The translations under genes were made by a program, and so were the position numbers. This document shows positions 17,175 through 25,659 of a DNA stretch of 64,000 nucleotides, in pieces (position 1 is the stretch's first letter; each line of letters opens with the position of its first letter). This stretch comes from Pedobacter sp. MC2016-14 (GTDB lineage Bacteria > Bacteroidota > Bacteroidia > Sphingobacteriales > Sphingobacteriaceae). The stretch is taken from assembly GCF_020991475.1 (NCBI RefSeq), contig NZ_JAJMPA010000005.1, positions 62,001-126,000 of the forward strand, written 5' to 3'. The notes beneath the pieces are model-generated. The model had not been told where the DNA came from. It made no database searches and worked only from the letters and a program-made list of their open reading frames with translations.

Positions 17175-17927
17175 ATGAAAACAAAATTGACAAAACTAGG
17201 TGCAACTCTACTGTGTGTATTTGCCCTTCAGATGAGCGCTTTTGCAGTTAGCTATCCTTTGTACTTATGTGGTGGCGCTACTGCTGCTTTAAGACCCGAT
17301 GCTACGGTTACTGCGGCATTACTTCCGGGAGACAGAATTATGTGGCAGGAATTTCAGGCTGACGGAACAACACCAATTGGGACCGTTACAGAAATAGCCG
17401 TGACTACCGCAGCCACAGCTCCAGCCTATACAACAGCTTCCGGACTGGCGACAGGTGCGCATGTATATAAAGTATTTGTGATCTCGGCCGCTCCAAACAC
17501 CTGTTCTGGAGATGTTTCTGATCCATTTAGCTTATATGTATTGCCTACATCCAGTGTTACTTTAGGTGCACCAACAGTGGCTAATTATTGCGAGGCCGGA
17601 GGTTCTGCTACTTCATCTGTGGTTACTGCCACTCCATCAACATTTGATTCGTCTTTAACTGATGTAAGTTTTGCTTTTACCTGGACTGCCACTAAAGATG
17701 GTGCTGCTGTGTCTGACGTAACTACAGTAGGTACAGCTGCAAGTAATGTATTTACAATAAATACAACAGCTGTTGGAGAGTATACCGTTAAAACATCAAT
17801 TGCCTATACGGTATCATCTGGTGTATTAAAATCTGGCGACAGCGCTGGCTGCGTACAAAGTTCCGGCAGCTCAACTGCTGTTAAAGTTACCGCAAAACCA
17901 GGAAAACCTGTTATCTCATTTACCTAA
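17175..17927 (+). CDS. Small secreted beta-rich protein of the same locus
   Basis: A 250-residue secreted protein of unknown family. It has a signal peptide (KLGATLLCVFALQMSAFA) and then two beta-rich, Ala/Thr/Ser-heavy modules, each with a Cys pair (LYLCGG with NTCSGD; NYCEAGG with GCVQSSG) suggesting disulfides. Like its upstream neighbour it ends with a Lys-Pro-x-x-Pro-x-Ile tail (KPGKPVISFT). No sorting or anchor domain is visible. The CHU_C protein gene starts 20 bp later, so the three genes probably form one transcript and may assemble together at the cell surface. Confidence 0.75.
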   Translation: MKTKLTKLGATLLCVFALQMSAFAVSYPLYLCGGATAALRPDATVTAALLPGDRIMWQEFQADGTTPIGTVTEIAVTTAATAPAYTTASGLATGAHVYKVFVISAAPNTCSGDVSDPFSLYVLPTSSVTLGAPTVANYCEAGGSATSSVVTATPSTFDSSLTDVSFAFTWTATKDGAAVSDVTTVGTAASNVFTINTTAVGEYTVKTSIAYTVSSGVLKSGDSAGCVQSSGSSTAVKVTAKPGKPVISFT

Positions 17928-17947
17928 AGGTAGATTATTAATAAAGG

Positions 17948-18904
17948 ATGATGTTTAACAGAAAAATGAATTTTGCACTTAGTGTGCTGTTGCTTCCCGC
18001 AACAGCATGCTTTGCGCAATCTTCTGCTGGGCAACCGATCAAAATACCTTATGGAACATCGGGTACGCTACACGCCAATTCTGTTAATGCAGCTTCTTAT
18101 CAATGGATGAAAAACGGAAACATCATCCCGGGTGCCACACAACTGAATTATGTGGTAACAACCAGTGGCGTTTATACTGTGCAGGCTTTTAATGTCCATG
18201 GCTGTCCATCCGAAACTTCTGATCCAACTACGGTAATTGTGGAGCCAAACGCAGTGCTTAGCGCTGATGTAATGATTGCAAAAAGTGCTGAATCCAGGTC
18301 TGTATCGCTAAACGATCCCTTTGAATATTTATTAAAAATTAAGAACAATGGTGCCGGAACGGCAACGCAGGTAAGGGTTAAGGATGTTCTGCCTGATGAA
18401 CTTGTTTTTGAATCTTTAGTAAGCCCTGCTGTGGGAACGGCAAATTACAGTCAGGTAACAAGAACTGTAAGCTGGAACATAGACCAAATGTACAACGGGC
18501 AGACTGCCGAGCTGAGGTTGATGGTTAAAGCAATTAAGCCGGGCATAGTAAAAAATACGGCCACCGTTAGTTCTTTTGAAACCGACCCTGTTTTAACTAA
18601 CAATAGTGCTGCTGATTCTAAAATGATTGCGGGTATTATCATAGCCAATACATTTACACCAAATGGGGATGGCAAAAATGACACGTTTGTAATTCCGGGG
18701 ATTGAGAATTACGCAGATAATAATCTTGTGATTTTGAACAGATTTGGAAGTCATGTTTACGAAAGCAAAAACTATAAAAATGACTGGACGGGCGAAGGGC
18801 TAAATGAAGGCACTTATTTTTATATTCTAAAATTAAAAAATGCCGCAGGTGGCCTGGATGTTTATAAAGGCTACATCACCCTTTTACGGACCAAGACAAA
18901 TTAA
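17948..18904 (+). CDS. Secreted protein with Ig/DUF11-like modules and CHU_C gliding-type C-terminal domain
   Basis: A 318-residue secreted protein. Order of parts: signal peptide ending CFAQ, an Ig-like module (YQWMKNGNIIPGATQLNYVV) to about residue 95, a DUF11-type repeat (DPFEYLLKIKNNGAGTATQVRVKDVLPD) at about 105-225, then a gliding-motility-associated C-terminal domain. The last carries the hallmark NTFTPNGDGKNDTFVIPG and the ending GTYFYILKLKN...GYITLLR. CHU_C is a type B sorting domain for export through the type IX secretion system. It lies 17 bp ahead of a PorP/SprF gene, the usual partner for type B cargo. Confidence 0.88.
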   Translation: MMFNRKMNFALSVLLLPATACFAQSSAGQPIKIPYGTSGTLHANSVNAASYQWMKNGNIIPGATQLNYVVTTSGVYTVQAFNVHGCPSETSDPTTVIVEPNAVLSADVMIAKSAESRSVSLNDPFEYLLKIKNNGAGTATQVRVKDVLPDELVFESLVSPAVGTANYSQVTRTVSWNIDQMYNGQTAELRLMVKAIKPGIVKNTATVSSFETDPVLTNNSAADSKMIAGIIIANTFTPNGDGKNDTFVIPGIENYADNNLVILNRFGSHVYESKNYKNDWTGEGLNEGTYFYILKLKNAAGGLDVYKGYITLLRTKTN

Positions 18905-18921
18905 TCTTTAGCAGGCAGCTT

Positions 18922-19902
18922 ATGAAAAAGATGGTATTACCTTTCCTGTTTATCTTGTTTTTTGGCTTTGCAAAGGCGCAACAGGATGCACAGTTTACAC
19001 AATATGTGTTCAATGGACTGCATATCAATCCTGCTTATGCCGGATACAAGGAAGACCTTTTTGTTCAGTCTTTTTACCGCTCGCAATGGGAAGGTGTTAA
19101 GGGTGCGCCTAAAACATTTACGGTATCTGCAGATGTGGCCACTAATGAGGGTAATGTTGGGCTGGGCCTGATTGTTACCAATGATAAAATTGGCGCGCAA
19201 CGTTATTTAACCGCATTTGCGAATTATGCTTACAGACTTAGAGTAGGCTATGATGAATCTTCCAGACTGTCTTTTGGGATTGCCCTCGGGATTGCACAAC
19301 TTGGAATTGACGGTAATGAACTATCTACAATTCAGGATAACGACATCATTGTACCTACAGGTTTTCAAAGTATTAGGGTACCAGACGCCAGGTTCGGGAT
19401 ATTTTATTCAAACAACAACTACTATATTGGTGCTTCGGCCACCAACATCCTGGCTAAATACATGTCCAGAAACGCCACGGCACAAATTCTTGTTCCGGTG
19501 CCACAACCGCATTTGTATGTAACCAGCGGAGCTTTGTTTAGCTTAAATGATGCTATAAAAATTAAACCTGTGTTGATTTTAAAAGAAGATTTTAAAGGAC
19601 CTGGTTCATTAGACATCAGTGGTTTTCTTCTACTTAAGGAACAGGTATGGTTGGGTGCTTTTGCACGTACTTCTGTAAACCTGGTACCAAAAAACAATCT
19701 GCAGCGGGGTTTGACAAAAGAGAGTGCAATGGGCGGTATTATAGAAGTTTTTGCTGCGCCTAATCTTAGAATAGGTTACTCTTACGATTATTCGATAAAT
19801 TCTCTCCGCAATTTTAATTACGGGAGCCATGAGATTTCTATTGGCTTGTACCTAAAAAGCAAAAGGGCAGACAACGGAAGATTGCGCTGCTACGATTTTT
19901 AG
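18922..19902 (+). CDS. PorP/SprF-family outer membrane protein
   Basis: A 326-residue outer membrane beta-barrel of the PorP/SprF family. It has a signal peptide (LPFLFILFFGFAKAQ), the family opening QDAQFTQYVFNGLHINPAYAGYKEDLFVQSFYRSQW, repeated amphipathic strands, and ends in HEISIGLYLKSKR. SprF-type proteins retain or display large type IX secreted proteins bearing type B C-terminal domains. Here the cargo is probably the CHU_C protein just upstream. It ends 62 bp before the polyketide operon. Confidence 0.92.
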   Translation: MKKMVLPFLFILFFGFAKAQQDAQFTQYVFNGLHINPAYAGYKEDLFVQSFYRSQWEGVKGAPKTFTVSADVATNEGNVGLGLIVTNDKIGAQRYLTAFANYAYRLRVGYDESSRLSFGIALGIAQLGIDGNELSTIQDNDIIVPTGFQSIRVPDARFGIFYSNNNYYIGASATNILAKYMSRNATAQILVPVPQPHLYVTSGALFSLNDAIKIKPVLILKEDFKGPGSLDISGFLLLKEQVWLGAFARTSVNLVPKNNLQRGLTKESAMGGIIEVFAAPNLRIGYSYDYSINSLRNFNYGSHEISIGLYLKSKRADNGRLRCYDF

Positions 19903-19928
19903 ACCAAACAAAACCCCGCGCGCAATGT

Positions 19929-19936
19929 TATCTTTG
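19929..19936 (+). promoter_or_regulatory. Candidate -7 element of the polyketide operon
   Basis: TATCTTTG exactly fits the Bacteroidota TAnnTTTG box and lies 28 bp ahead of the first ATG of the operon, giving a short leader. I do not find a TTG about 20 bases upstream, so the promoter is only partly supported. Confidence 0.4.
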
Positions 19937-19964
19937 AACTTTACAATGCTGACATGACTTAAAT

Positions 19965-21104
19965 ATGCGCTACGAAACCGATATTTTAATAGTTGGTGGG
20001 GGTTTAGCTGGATTAACCAGTTCAATTCATTTATCCAGAGCCGGTTTTAACGTAATATTAGTTGAAAAAGATGCTTACCCGAAGCATAAAGTCTGCGGGG
20101 AATATATTTCGAATGAAGTCCTGCCCTATTTACAACAACTGGGTGCTGATCCTTCTTTTCTGAATCCTATACAAATTACAGATCTTGAATTTTCTACCTG
20201 CGCAGGTGAAAACATCCTGACCAAGTTACCACTAGGAGGCATTGGTCTTAGCAGGTATACCCTGGATCATTACTTATCGCTTAAGGCGGTGGAATTTGGT
20301 GTAAAAATCATCATTGATACGATAACCGAAATCCATTTTGAAAACTATTTCTTTTCAGTACATTCTATTGAACATGAATTTAAAGCGAAGCTGGTATTGG
20401 GTGCTTATGGAAAAAGAGCCGGCCTTGACCAGCAGTTGAAACGTAATTTTATAAAACATCAGTCTCCATGGCTGGCTGTAAAAGCGCATTACAAAGGCAG
20501 CTATCCGAAGCATGTTGTGGGCTTGCATAATTTTAAAGGAGGCTATTGTGGCGTATCTAACGTTGAGGAGGAGAAGATAAATATTTGTTACCTCACTGAT
20601 TATGCAAACTTTAAAAAGCATAAAAACATCAATGAGCATCGGGAAAACGTATTGTATAAAAATAAAAATCTTAAGAATGTTTTTGAAAGTTGTACTGTGG
20701 ATTTTGACAGCCCACTGAGCATCAGCCAAATATCTTTTGAAAGAAAGGAGCTTGTGAAAGATCATGTTTTAATGATTGGAGATACAGCTGGCCTTATTCA
20801 CCCGCTTTGCGGAAATGGTATGGGCATGGCCATTCATAGTGCCAAAATTTGTGCTGAGCTAATTGTACAATATTATGAGCGAGGAACGACCAAAAATCAG
20901 GGAAAGGAATTGAGGGCTGGCCTGGAAGATGCTTACAAAACTTTATGGCACAAAAATTTTAGGAAGCGCATGCTGATGGGACGCATGCTGGCGACGATAC
21001 TGAGAAAAGAATATGTAGCTGACAAACTATTTTGGGGTTTTGTTAAGTTTCCGGATTTGCTACCCGCAGTTATTAGACAAACTCATGGTAAACCACTAAT
21101 TTAA
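19965..21104 (+). CDS. FAD-dependent oxidoreductase of the type III PKS operon
   Basis: A 379-residue flavoprotein of the geranylgeranyl-reductase/halogenase-like superfamily. The FAD-binding motif is GGGLAG at residues 11-16, KVCGEYISNEVLPYL at 42-56 is typical of the group, and the second FAD motif is MIGDTAGLIHPLCGNGMGMA at 270-289. The tail is basic and amphipathic (KNFRKRMLMGRMLATILRK), compatible with membrane association. It is the first gene of the eight-gene operon; the methyltransferase starts 4 bp after its stop. By analogy with flavoproteins beside other type III synthases it may hydroxylate or oxidise the aromatic product. A reductase or halogenase role cannot be excluded. Confidence 0.85.
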   Translation: MRYETDILIVGGGLAGLTSSIHLSRAGFNVILVEKDAYPKHKVCGEYISNEVLPYLQQLGADPSFLNPIQITDLEFSTCAGENILTKLPLGGIGLSRYTLDHYLSLKAVEFGVKIIIDTITEIHFENYFFSVHSIEHEFKAKLVLGAYGKRAGLDQQLKRNFIKHQSPWLAVKAHYKGSYPKHVVGLHNFKGGYCGVSNVEEEKINICYLTDYANFKKHKNINEHRENVLYKNKNLKNVFESCTVDFDSPLSISQISFERKELVKDHVLMIGDTAGLIHPLCGNGMGMAIHSAKICAELIVQYYERGTTKNQGKELRAGLEDAYKTLWHKNFRKRMLMGRMLATILRKEYVADKLFWGFVKFPDLLPAVIRQTHGKPLI

Positions 21105-21108
21105 CAAG

Positions 21109-21843
21109 ATGCTTGTAAATACTACTTATAGAAGCGAGGCACAGGAGATTATGGATGATTTTTCCATGCAGGGAGAAATATTGAGGGATGCCCTGGATAA
21201 AATTGCCCGCATTAACCAATTGTTGGGCGGAAATAAAATTACACTTGAAGGCGTTGCAAAGTTACTGACCGGACATACGAAAAGGGAAATAACCATTGTG
21301 GATATAGGTTGCGGAAATGGCGACATGCTGAGGGCACTAGCGGTTTATGGGACACAAAACAACTTAACTTTGAAGTTAATTGGAATTGATGCTAATGCTT
21401 TTACCATTGGCTATGCTGAACAACTTTCTTTTGGGGTAAGGAACATTAGTTATAAGTGTGTTGATATTTTTGAAGAAAATGCCCTTCCTGAATGCGACAT
21501 TATATTGTGTACCCTGACACTGCACCATTTTAAAGACGATGAAATTATTTCCTTGCTGGGGACTTTTAAAAGCCATGCTACTTTGGGTTTTGTGGTGAAT
21601 GATCTGCATAGAAGTAAAATGGCCTATTACTTATTTGAGGCCTTGTGTTTTGTTTTTGGTTTAAACTACATGTCGCGCAAGGATGGTCTGGTATCTATAT
21701 TACGTGGATTTAAAAGGAAAGATTTGATTGCTTATTCTGTAAAGCTTGGGCTGAATGATTACAAATTGCGGTGGAAGTGGGCGTTTAGATACCAATGGGT
21801 AGTTAGAACGACAAAGAACGTATTAAAACCTATGGATCAATGA
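21109..21843 (+). CDS. Class I SAM-dependent methyltransferase
   Basis: A 244-residue methyltransferase with SAM motif I IVDIGCGNGDML at about residues 63-74, an acidic residue after strand 2 (LIGIDAN), and motif IV-like CDIILCTLTLHHF. The helical cap and the C-terminal KLGLNDYKLRWKWAFRYQWVV are typical of small-molecule O- or C-methyltransferases. Its TGA overlaps the ATG of the polyketide synthase (ATGA), so the two are coupled and the polyketide is the likely substrate. The methylated atom cannot be predicted. Confidence 0.88.
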   Translation: MLVNTTYRSEAQEIMDDFSMQGEILRDALDKIARINQLLGGNKITLEGVAKLLTGHTKREITIVDIGCGNGDMLRALAVYGTQNNLTLKLIGIDANAFTIGYAEQLSFGVRNISYKCVDIFEENALPECDIILCTLTLHHFKDDEIISLLGTFKSHATLGFVVNDLHRSKMAYYLFEALCFVFGLNYMSRKDGLVSILRGFKRKDLIAYSVKLGLNDYKLRWKWAFRYQWVVRTTKNVLKPMDQ

Positions 21844-22892
21844 GTGTAAAAATTAAAACAGTTGCTAAGGCTTTGCCTTCTTATTCGCGAAGTACGGAAG
21901 AAATTATTCCTTTTTTAGATACCTGGTTGCATGGACAGGACGAGCGTTTTGTACGGAAGGTAAAAAAGATCTTTGAAAATGCGGGAGTGGACAAACGTTA
22001 TTCACTAATGTCACCGGAAGAAGTATTTAGCAATACGTCTTTCGAAGAAAAAAACAACATCTATATTCGTGAGGGCATAAAGCTTGGGGCAGAATGCCTG
22101 GAGCGGGCATTAGAGAAAGCAAACTGGGCGCCAGCCGACATCGATTATTTGATTACGGTAAGTTGCACAGGAATTATGATCCCATCTCTGGATGCGTTTC
22201 TAATTAACAAACTAAAAATGAGACAGGATGTGGTAAGGCTGCCCGTAACTGAAATGGGCTGCGCTGCCGGGATATCGGGAATGATCTATGCAAAGAATTT
22301 TTTGAAAGCTAATCCTGGAAAACGTGCCGCAGTAGTTGCAATGGAATCTCCGGCTGCGACTTTTCAACTTGATGATTTTTCTATGGCCAATATTGTTAGT
22401 GCAGCGATATTTGGTGATGGTGCCGCCTGTGTATTACTCTCATCTTTTGATGATGATGAAGGCCCGGAACTGGTAGCTGAAGAGATGTACCATTTTTATG
22501 ATGCAGAACACATGATGGGTTTTAACCTGACCAATACCGGTTTACAAATGGTATTGGATATTGAAGTACCTGAAACAATTGCGACCCATTTTCCGGAAAT
22601 CATTTACCCCTTTTTAGCAAAAGAAAATTTGACCATAGCCGACATAGATCACTTAATTTTTCATCCCGGCGGTAAAAAGATTGTGCAGGTAGTTGAAGAG
22701 TTATTCGGGAAACTTGGTAAAAATATTGACGATACCAGGGAAGTACTGCGCATGTACGGAAACATGTCTAGCGCCACGGTTTTATATGTTTTGGAGAGAT
22801 TTATGGATGCGCCTCATGAAAAAGGCGAAACAGGACTGATGTTGAGCTTTGGACCTGGTTTTTCTGCGCAAAGAATATTATTAAGATGGTAA
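21840..22892 (+). CDS. Type III polyketide synthase (chalcone/stilbene synthase-like)
   Basis: A 350-residue type III polyketide synthase. The Cys-His-Asn triad is complete: Cys141 (TEMGCAAG), His275 (IFHPGGKK) and Asn308 (YGNMSSATVL). The final GPGFSAQRILLRW matches the family ending GFGPGLTxE. Such enzymes extend an acyl starter with malonyl-CoA and cyclise the chain into pyrones, resorcinols or naphthalenes. The position of Phe gatekeepers is not clear by eye, so starter size is open. Neighbouring ketosynthase, dehydratase, enoyl reductase and ACP suggest a dedicated fatty-acyl starter. It overlaps the methyltransferase by 4 and the reductase by 7 bases. Confidence 0.93.
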   Translation: MSVKIKTVAKALPSYSRSTEEIIPFLDTWLHGQDERFVRKVKKIFENAGVDKRYSLMSPEEVFSNTSFEEKNNIYIREGIKLGAECLERALEKANWAPADIDYLITVSCTGIMIPSLDAFLINKLKMRQDVVRLPVTEMGCAAGISGMIYAKNFLKANPGKRAAVVAMESPAATFQLDDFSMANIVSAAIFGDGAACVLLSSFDDDEGPELVAEEMYHFYDAEHMMGFNLTNTGLQMVLDIEVPETIATHFPEIIYPFLAKENLTIADIDHLIFHPGGKKIVQVVEELFGKLGKNIDDTREVLRMYGNMSSATVLYVLERFMDAPHEKGETGLMLSFGPGFSAQRILLRW

Positions 22893-23680
22893 GAGAGTTT
22901 GAAAAGCAGAACTATTGGGCCATTATTTTGGGCGGCAGCAGCGGTCTTGGTCTTGCTTCAGCTGCTAAACTGGCCGCTCATGGGATGAATATTTTAATTG
23001 TGCACCGCAATACGCGGGAGGAAATGAAGGTCATAAATCCATTATTTGAAGCCCTTAAAGTCCCCGGCATTGAGGTACTTACTTTTAATATGGATATCAC
23101 AAACCCAGCATGCCGGGCGGAGGTTGTTAAAGCTTTATTAGAAAAACAGGCGGCAGGAAAAATACGCTGTTTATTGCACAGTATTGCAAAAGGCAATTTG
23201 AAAGCGATGGTATCAGATACAGCAGCGGTATTGGAAAATGACGATTTTGTGCTTACTTTGCAGCACATGGCCATTAGCTTGTACGACTGGACTAAAGTTA
23301 CATTTGAGGCAAAATTATTTGCTGAAGATGCCCGTGTGCTTGCATTTACAAGCGAAGGCTCTGCCAAAGCATGGAAACATTATGCAGCGGTATCTGCGGC
23401 CAAGGCCAGTTTAGAAGCAATAACAAGAAGCATTGCACTTGAATTTGCACCTTATGGACTACGCGCCAATTGTGTGCAGGCTGGTGTAACCGATACCCGA
23501 TCTTTTAGGATGATTCCTGGAAGTGATCGGCTTAAGGAGCATAGTATTGAGAACAATCCTTTTAAACGTTTAACAACTGCTGAAGATGTGGCAAATGTAG
23601 TTTACCTGCTTTGCAAAGATGAGGCAGGATGGATAAACGGCGCCATAATTCCTGTGGATGGAGGAGCTGGCATCTGCTAG
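22886..23680 (+). CDS. Enoyl-ACP reductase-like SDR (FabL/FabI type)
   Basis: A 264-residue short-chain dehydrogenase/reductase. The cofactor loop is GGSSGLG at residues 16-22. The catalytic Tyr166 and Lys173 (HYAAVSAAK) are separated by six residues, the YX6K spacing of enoyl-ACP reductases FabI and FabL rather than the YX3K of ketoreductases. The following ASLEAITRSIALEFAPYGLRANCVQAG and final INGAIIPVDGGAG closely follow the FabL pattern. It would reduce the enoyl-ACP made by the dehydratase encoded next. It begins inside the end of the synthase gene. Role in starter synthesis is inference; fold and residue spacing are direct. Confidence 0.82.
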   Translation: MVREFEKQNYWAIILGGSSGLGLASAAKLAAHGMNILIVHRNTREEMKVINPLFEALKVPGIEVLTFNMDITNPACRAEVVKALLEKQAAGKIRCLLHSIAKGNLKAMVSDTAAVLENDDFVLTLQHMAISLYDWTKVTFEAKLFAEDARVLAFTSEGSAKAWKHYAAVSAAKASLEAITRSIALEFAPYGLRANCVQAGVTDTRSFRMIPGSDRLKEHSIENNPFKRLTTAEDVANVVYLLCKDEAGWINGAIIPVDGGAGIC

Positions 23681-23695
23681 AGATTAAATTATTTT

Positions 23696-24145
23696 ATGAT
23701 GAAAGAACAAGATATATTAGCAAAATTACCTTACAGTAGTCCCTTTTTATTTGTAGATGACCTGCAAGAGATTGACGAAAATGGTGTTACCGGTACCTAC
23801 ACTTTTAACAGCGGGCTGGATTTTTATAAAGGACACTTTAAAGACCATCCTGTAACTCCTGGGGTAATTTTAACAGAAACGATGGCGCAAATTGGGTTGG
23901 TTTGTTTGGGGATTTATTTAATGGGCGACCTGGAAGCGGGAATGACTGGCCATGTTATGCTAACATCTACCGCAATTGATTTTATGAAACCTGTTTTTCC
24001 GGGTGAGCAGGTTACGGTAGTATCCGAGAAAGTATATTTCCGGTTTAAAAAACTGCATTGTAATGTAGTGATGAAAAACGGGAACGGCGAAATAGTTTGT
24101 AAGGGAAGCCTTTCTGGCATGGTTACTACCAAGTTAAATGGCTAA
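23696..24145 (+). CDS. 3-hydroxyacyl-ACP dehydratase (FabZ-like hotdog)
   Basis: A 149-residue FabZ-type hotdog protein. The catalytic pair is His47 (KGHFKDHPVTPGVILTE) and Glu61 (TETMAQIG), within the classical GHF-x3-P-x3-PG-x5-E-x2-AQ arrangement. It opens with LPYSSPFLFVDDLQEID like FabZ. It removes water from 3-hydroxyacyl-ACP, between ketoreduction and the FabL-like step. The C-terminus overlaps the ketosynthase start by 8 bases. No ketoreductase is encoded in the operon, so a genomic FabG would have to supply its substrate. Confidence 0.9.
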   Translation: MMKEQDILAKLPYSSPFLFVDDLQEIDENGVTGTYTFNSGLDFYKGHFKDHPVTPGVILTETMAQIGLVCLGIYLMGDLEAGMTGHVMLTSTAIDFMKPVFPGEQVTVVSEKVYFRFKKLHCNVVMKNGNGEIVCKGSLSGMVTTKLNG

Positions 24146-25415
24146 CAGGGTTGTAATTACCGGATTGGGTGTAGTGGCGCCTAACGGAATTGGGCTAGCT
24201 CAATTTTCTGAAGCCATTAAACTGGGCAAGTCCGGAATTAAACATCAGCCTATGCTCCAGGATCTTGAATTTTCCTGCCAGATTGCGGGCAAACCTCCCC
24301 TTTCTGAAGCGTTAATTTCTCAGTACTTTAATCCGTTGGAGCTTAAAAACTTTAACAGCAGTGGTATTTTATATGGTGTGATTGCGGCAGTGGATGCCTG
24401 GAAGGATGCCGGACTGTTGATAAACGAATGTACGGAGCCGTACTGGGATTGCGGGACAATATTTGGAACGGGGACTTCGGGAATAGACAGGTTTCGTGAG
24501 GCCATTTACAAGATAGATGAAAAATTGGTACGCAGGTTGGGCAGCACAGTGGTACAGCAAACCATGGCAAGTGGGATAAGTGCCTGGATTGCCGCGAAAT
24601 TAGGACTTGGCAACCAGATCAGTACAAACTCTTCTGCTTGTGCTACAGGTACTGAAGCTATTTTGATGGCGTACGAGCGCATCTGCGCTGGAAAAGCAAG
24701 GATTATGCTGGCCGGCAGCACAAGCGATAGTGGCCCCTACATTTGGGGTGGTTTTGATGCGATGAAAGTTTGCACGTTTAAGCATAACGATTTTCCGGAA
24801 AAGGGTTCGAGACCAATGAGTGCCTCTGCAAGTGGCTTTGTACCGGGAAGCGGTGCCGGAGCATTGGTGATAGAATCTTTGGATAGTGCGCTGGAAAGAG
24901 GTGCCCGAATTTATGCCGAACTACTGGGAGGGAATGTGAATAGTGGCGGGCAGCGAGGTAAGGGTACGATGACTGCCCCCGGCCCTGTGGCTGTACAAAG
25001 GTGCATTGTAAATGCCATTAAGGATGCAGGCATTGAAACGCAGGATGTTGACGTGATTAATGCGCATTTAACCGCAACTGCCATGGATGCCTTAGAAATT
25101 GAAAACTGGAGTATTGCACTTCAGCGAAGCGGCACCGATTTTCCATATATAAATTCTTTAAAAGGAATGACCGGACATTGTATTGCAGCAGCAGGGAGTA
25201 TAGAAACTGTGGCTGCAGTATTGGAGATAAAGGAGGGATTTATTTTTCCAAACCTCAATTGTGAAGACCTGAATCCACACATTACGGAGATTGTGGATCC
25301 TATAAAAATACCACGTGAGCTACTGCATAAAAATATAAACATCCTTGCAAAGGCCAGCTTTGGTTTTGGGGACGTGAACGCTTGTATCATCTTAAAAAAA
25401 TATAGCCATGAATGA
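24138..25415 (+). CDS. Beta-ketoacyl-ACP synthase (FabF-like)
   Basis: A 425-residue KAS II-type ketosynthase. The triad is Cys168 (STNSSACATGTEAI), His310 (VINAHLTATAMDALE) and His347 (LKGMTGHCIAAAGS), with Lys342 in place. The acyl-pocket region and PGSGAGALVIES are normal. It elongates acyl-ACP with malonyl-ACP. All catalytic residues are present, so it is a true condensing enzyme and not a chain-length factor; there is no second KS in the operon. It overlaps both neighbours by 8 bases, indicating tight co-expression with the dehydratase and carrier protein. Confidence 0.93.
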   Translation: MANRVVITGLGVVAPNGIGLAQFSEAIKLGKSGIKHQPMLQDLEFSCQIAGKPPLSEALISQYFNPLELKNFNSSGILYGVIAAVDAWKDAGLLINECTEPYWDCGTIFGTGTSGIDRFREAIYKIDEKLVRRLGSTVVQQTMASGISAWIAAKLGLGNQISTNSSACATGTEAILMAYERICAGKARIMLAGSTSDSGPYIWGGFDAMKVCTFKHNDFPEKGSRPMSASASGFVPGSGAGALVIESLDSALERGARIYAELLGGNVNSGGQRGKGTMTAPGPVAVQRCIVNAIKDAGIETQDVDVINAHLTATAMDALEIENWSIALQRSGTDFPYINSLKGMTGHCIAAAGSIETVAAVLEIKEGFIFPNLNCEDLNPHITEIVDPIKIPRELLHKNINILAKASFGFGDVNACIILKKYSHE

Positions 25416-25659
25416 TGAAACATTAAAAAGATTGAGACCCATTGTTGCTACCTATGCACAAAATAAAGAGGCATTGGAAACGATTACGGAAGATACCGAC
25501 TTTATAAGGGACCTTAAAATTAACTCTGCCAACCTTGTTGATGTGGTGCTGGATATTGAAGAAGAGTTTGACATTGAGATAGACAACGATTCCATGGAAC
25601 AAATGCTAAATGTAAGGGTAGCTTTACAAGTGATTGAAGCTAAGTTACAACAGAAATGA
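25408..25659 (+). CDS. Acyl carrier protein of the polyketide operon
   Basis: An 83-residue acyl carrier protein with the phosphopantetheine site at Ser40 (DLKINSANLVDVVLDIEE). It uses INSAN instead of the usual ADSLD, so it is diverged from the housekeeping AcpP. The flanking helix pattern and acidic helix II are kept. It would carry the growing chain of the local ketosynthase, dehydratase and enoyl reductase. It overlaps the ketosynthase by 8 bases and the phosphopantetheinyl transferase by 4. Confidence 0.92.
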   Translation: MNDETLKRLRPIVATYAQNKEALETITEDTDFIRDLKINSANLVDVVLDIEEEFDIEIDNDSMEQMLNVRVALQVIEAKLQQK

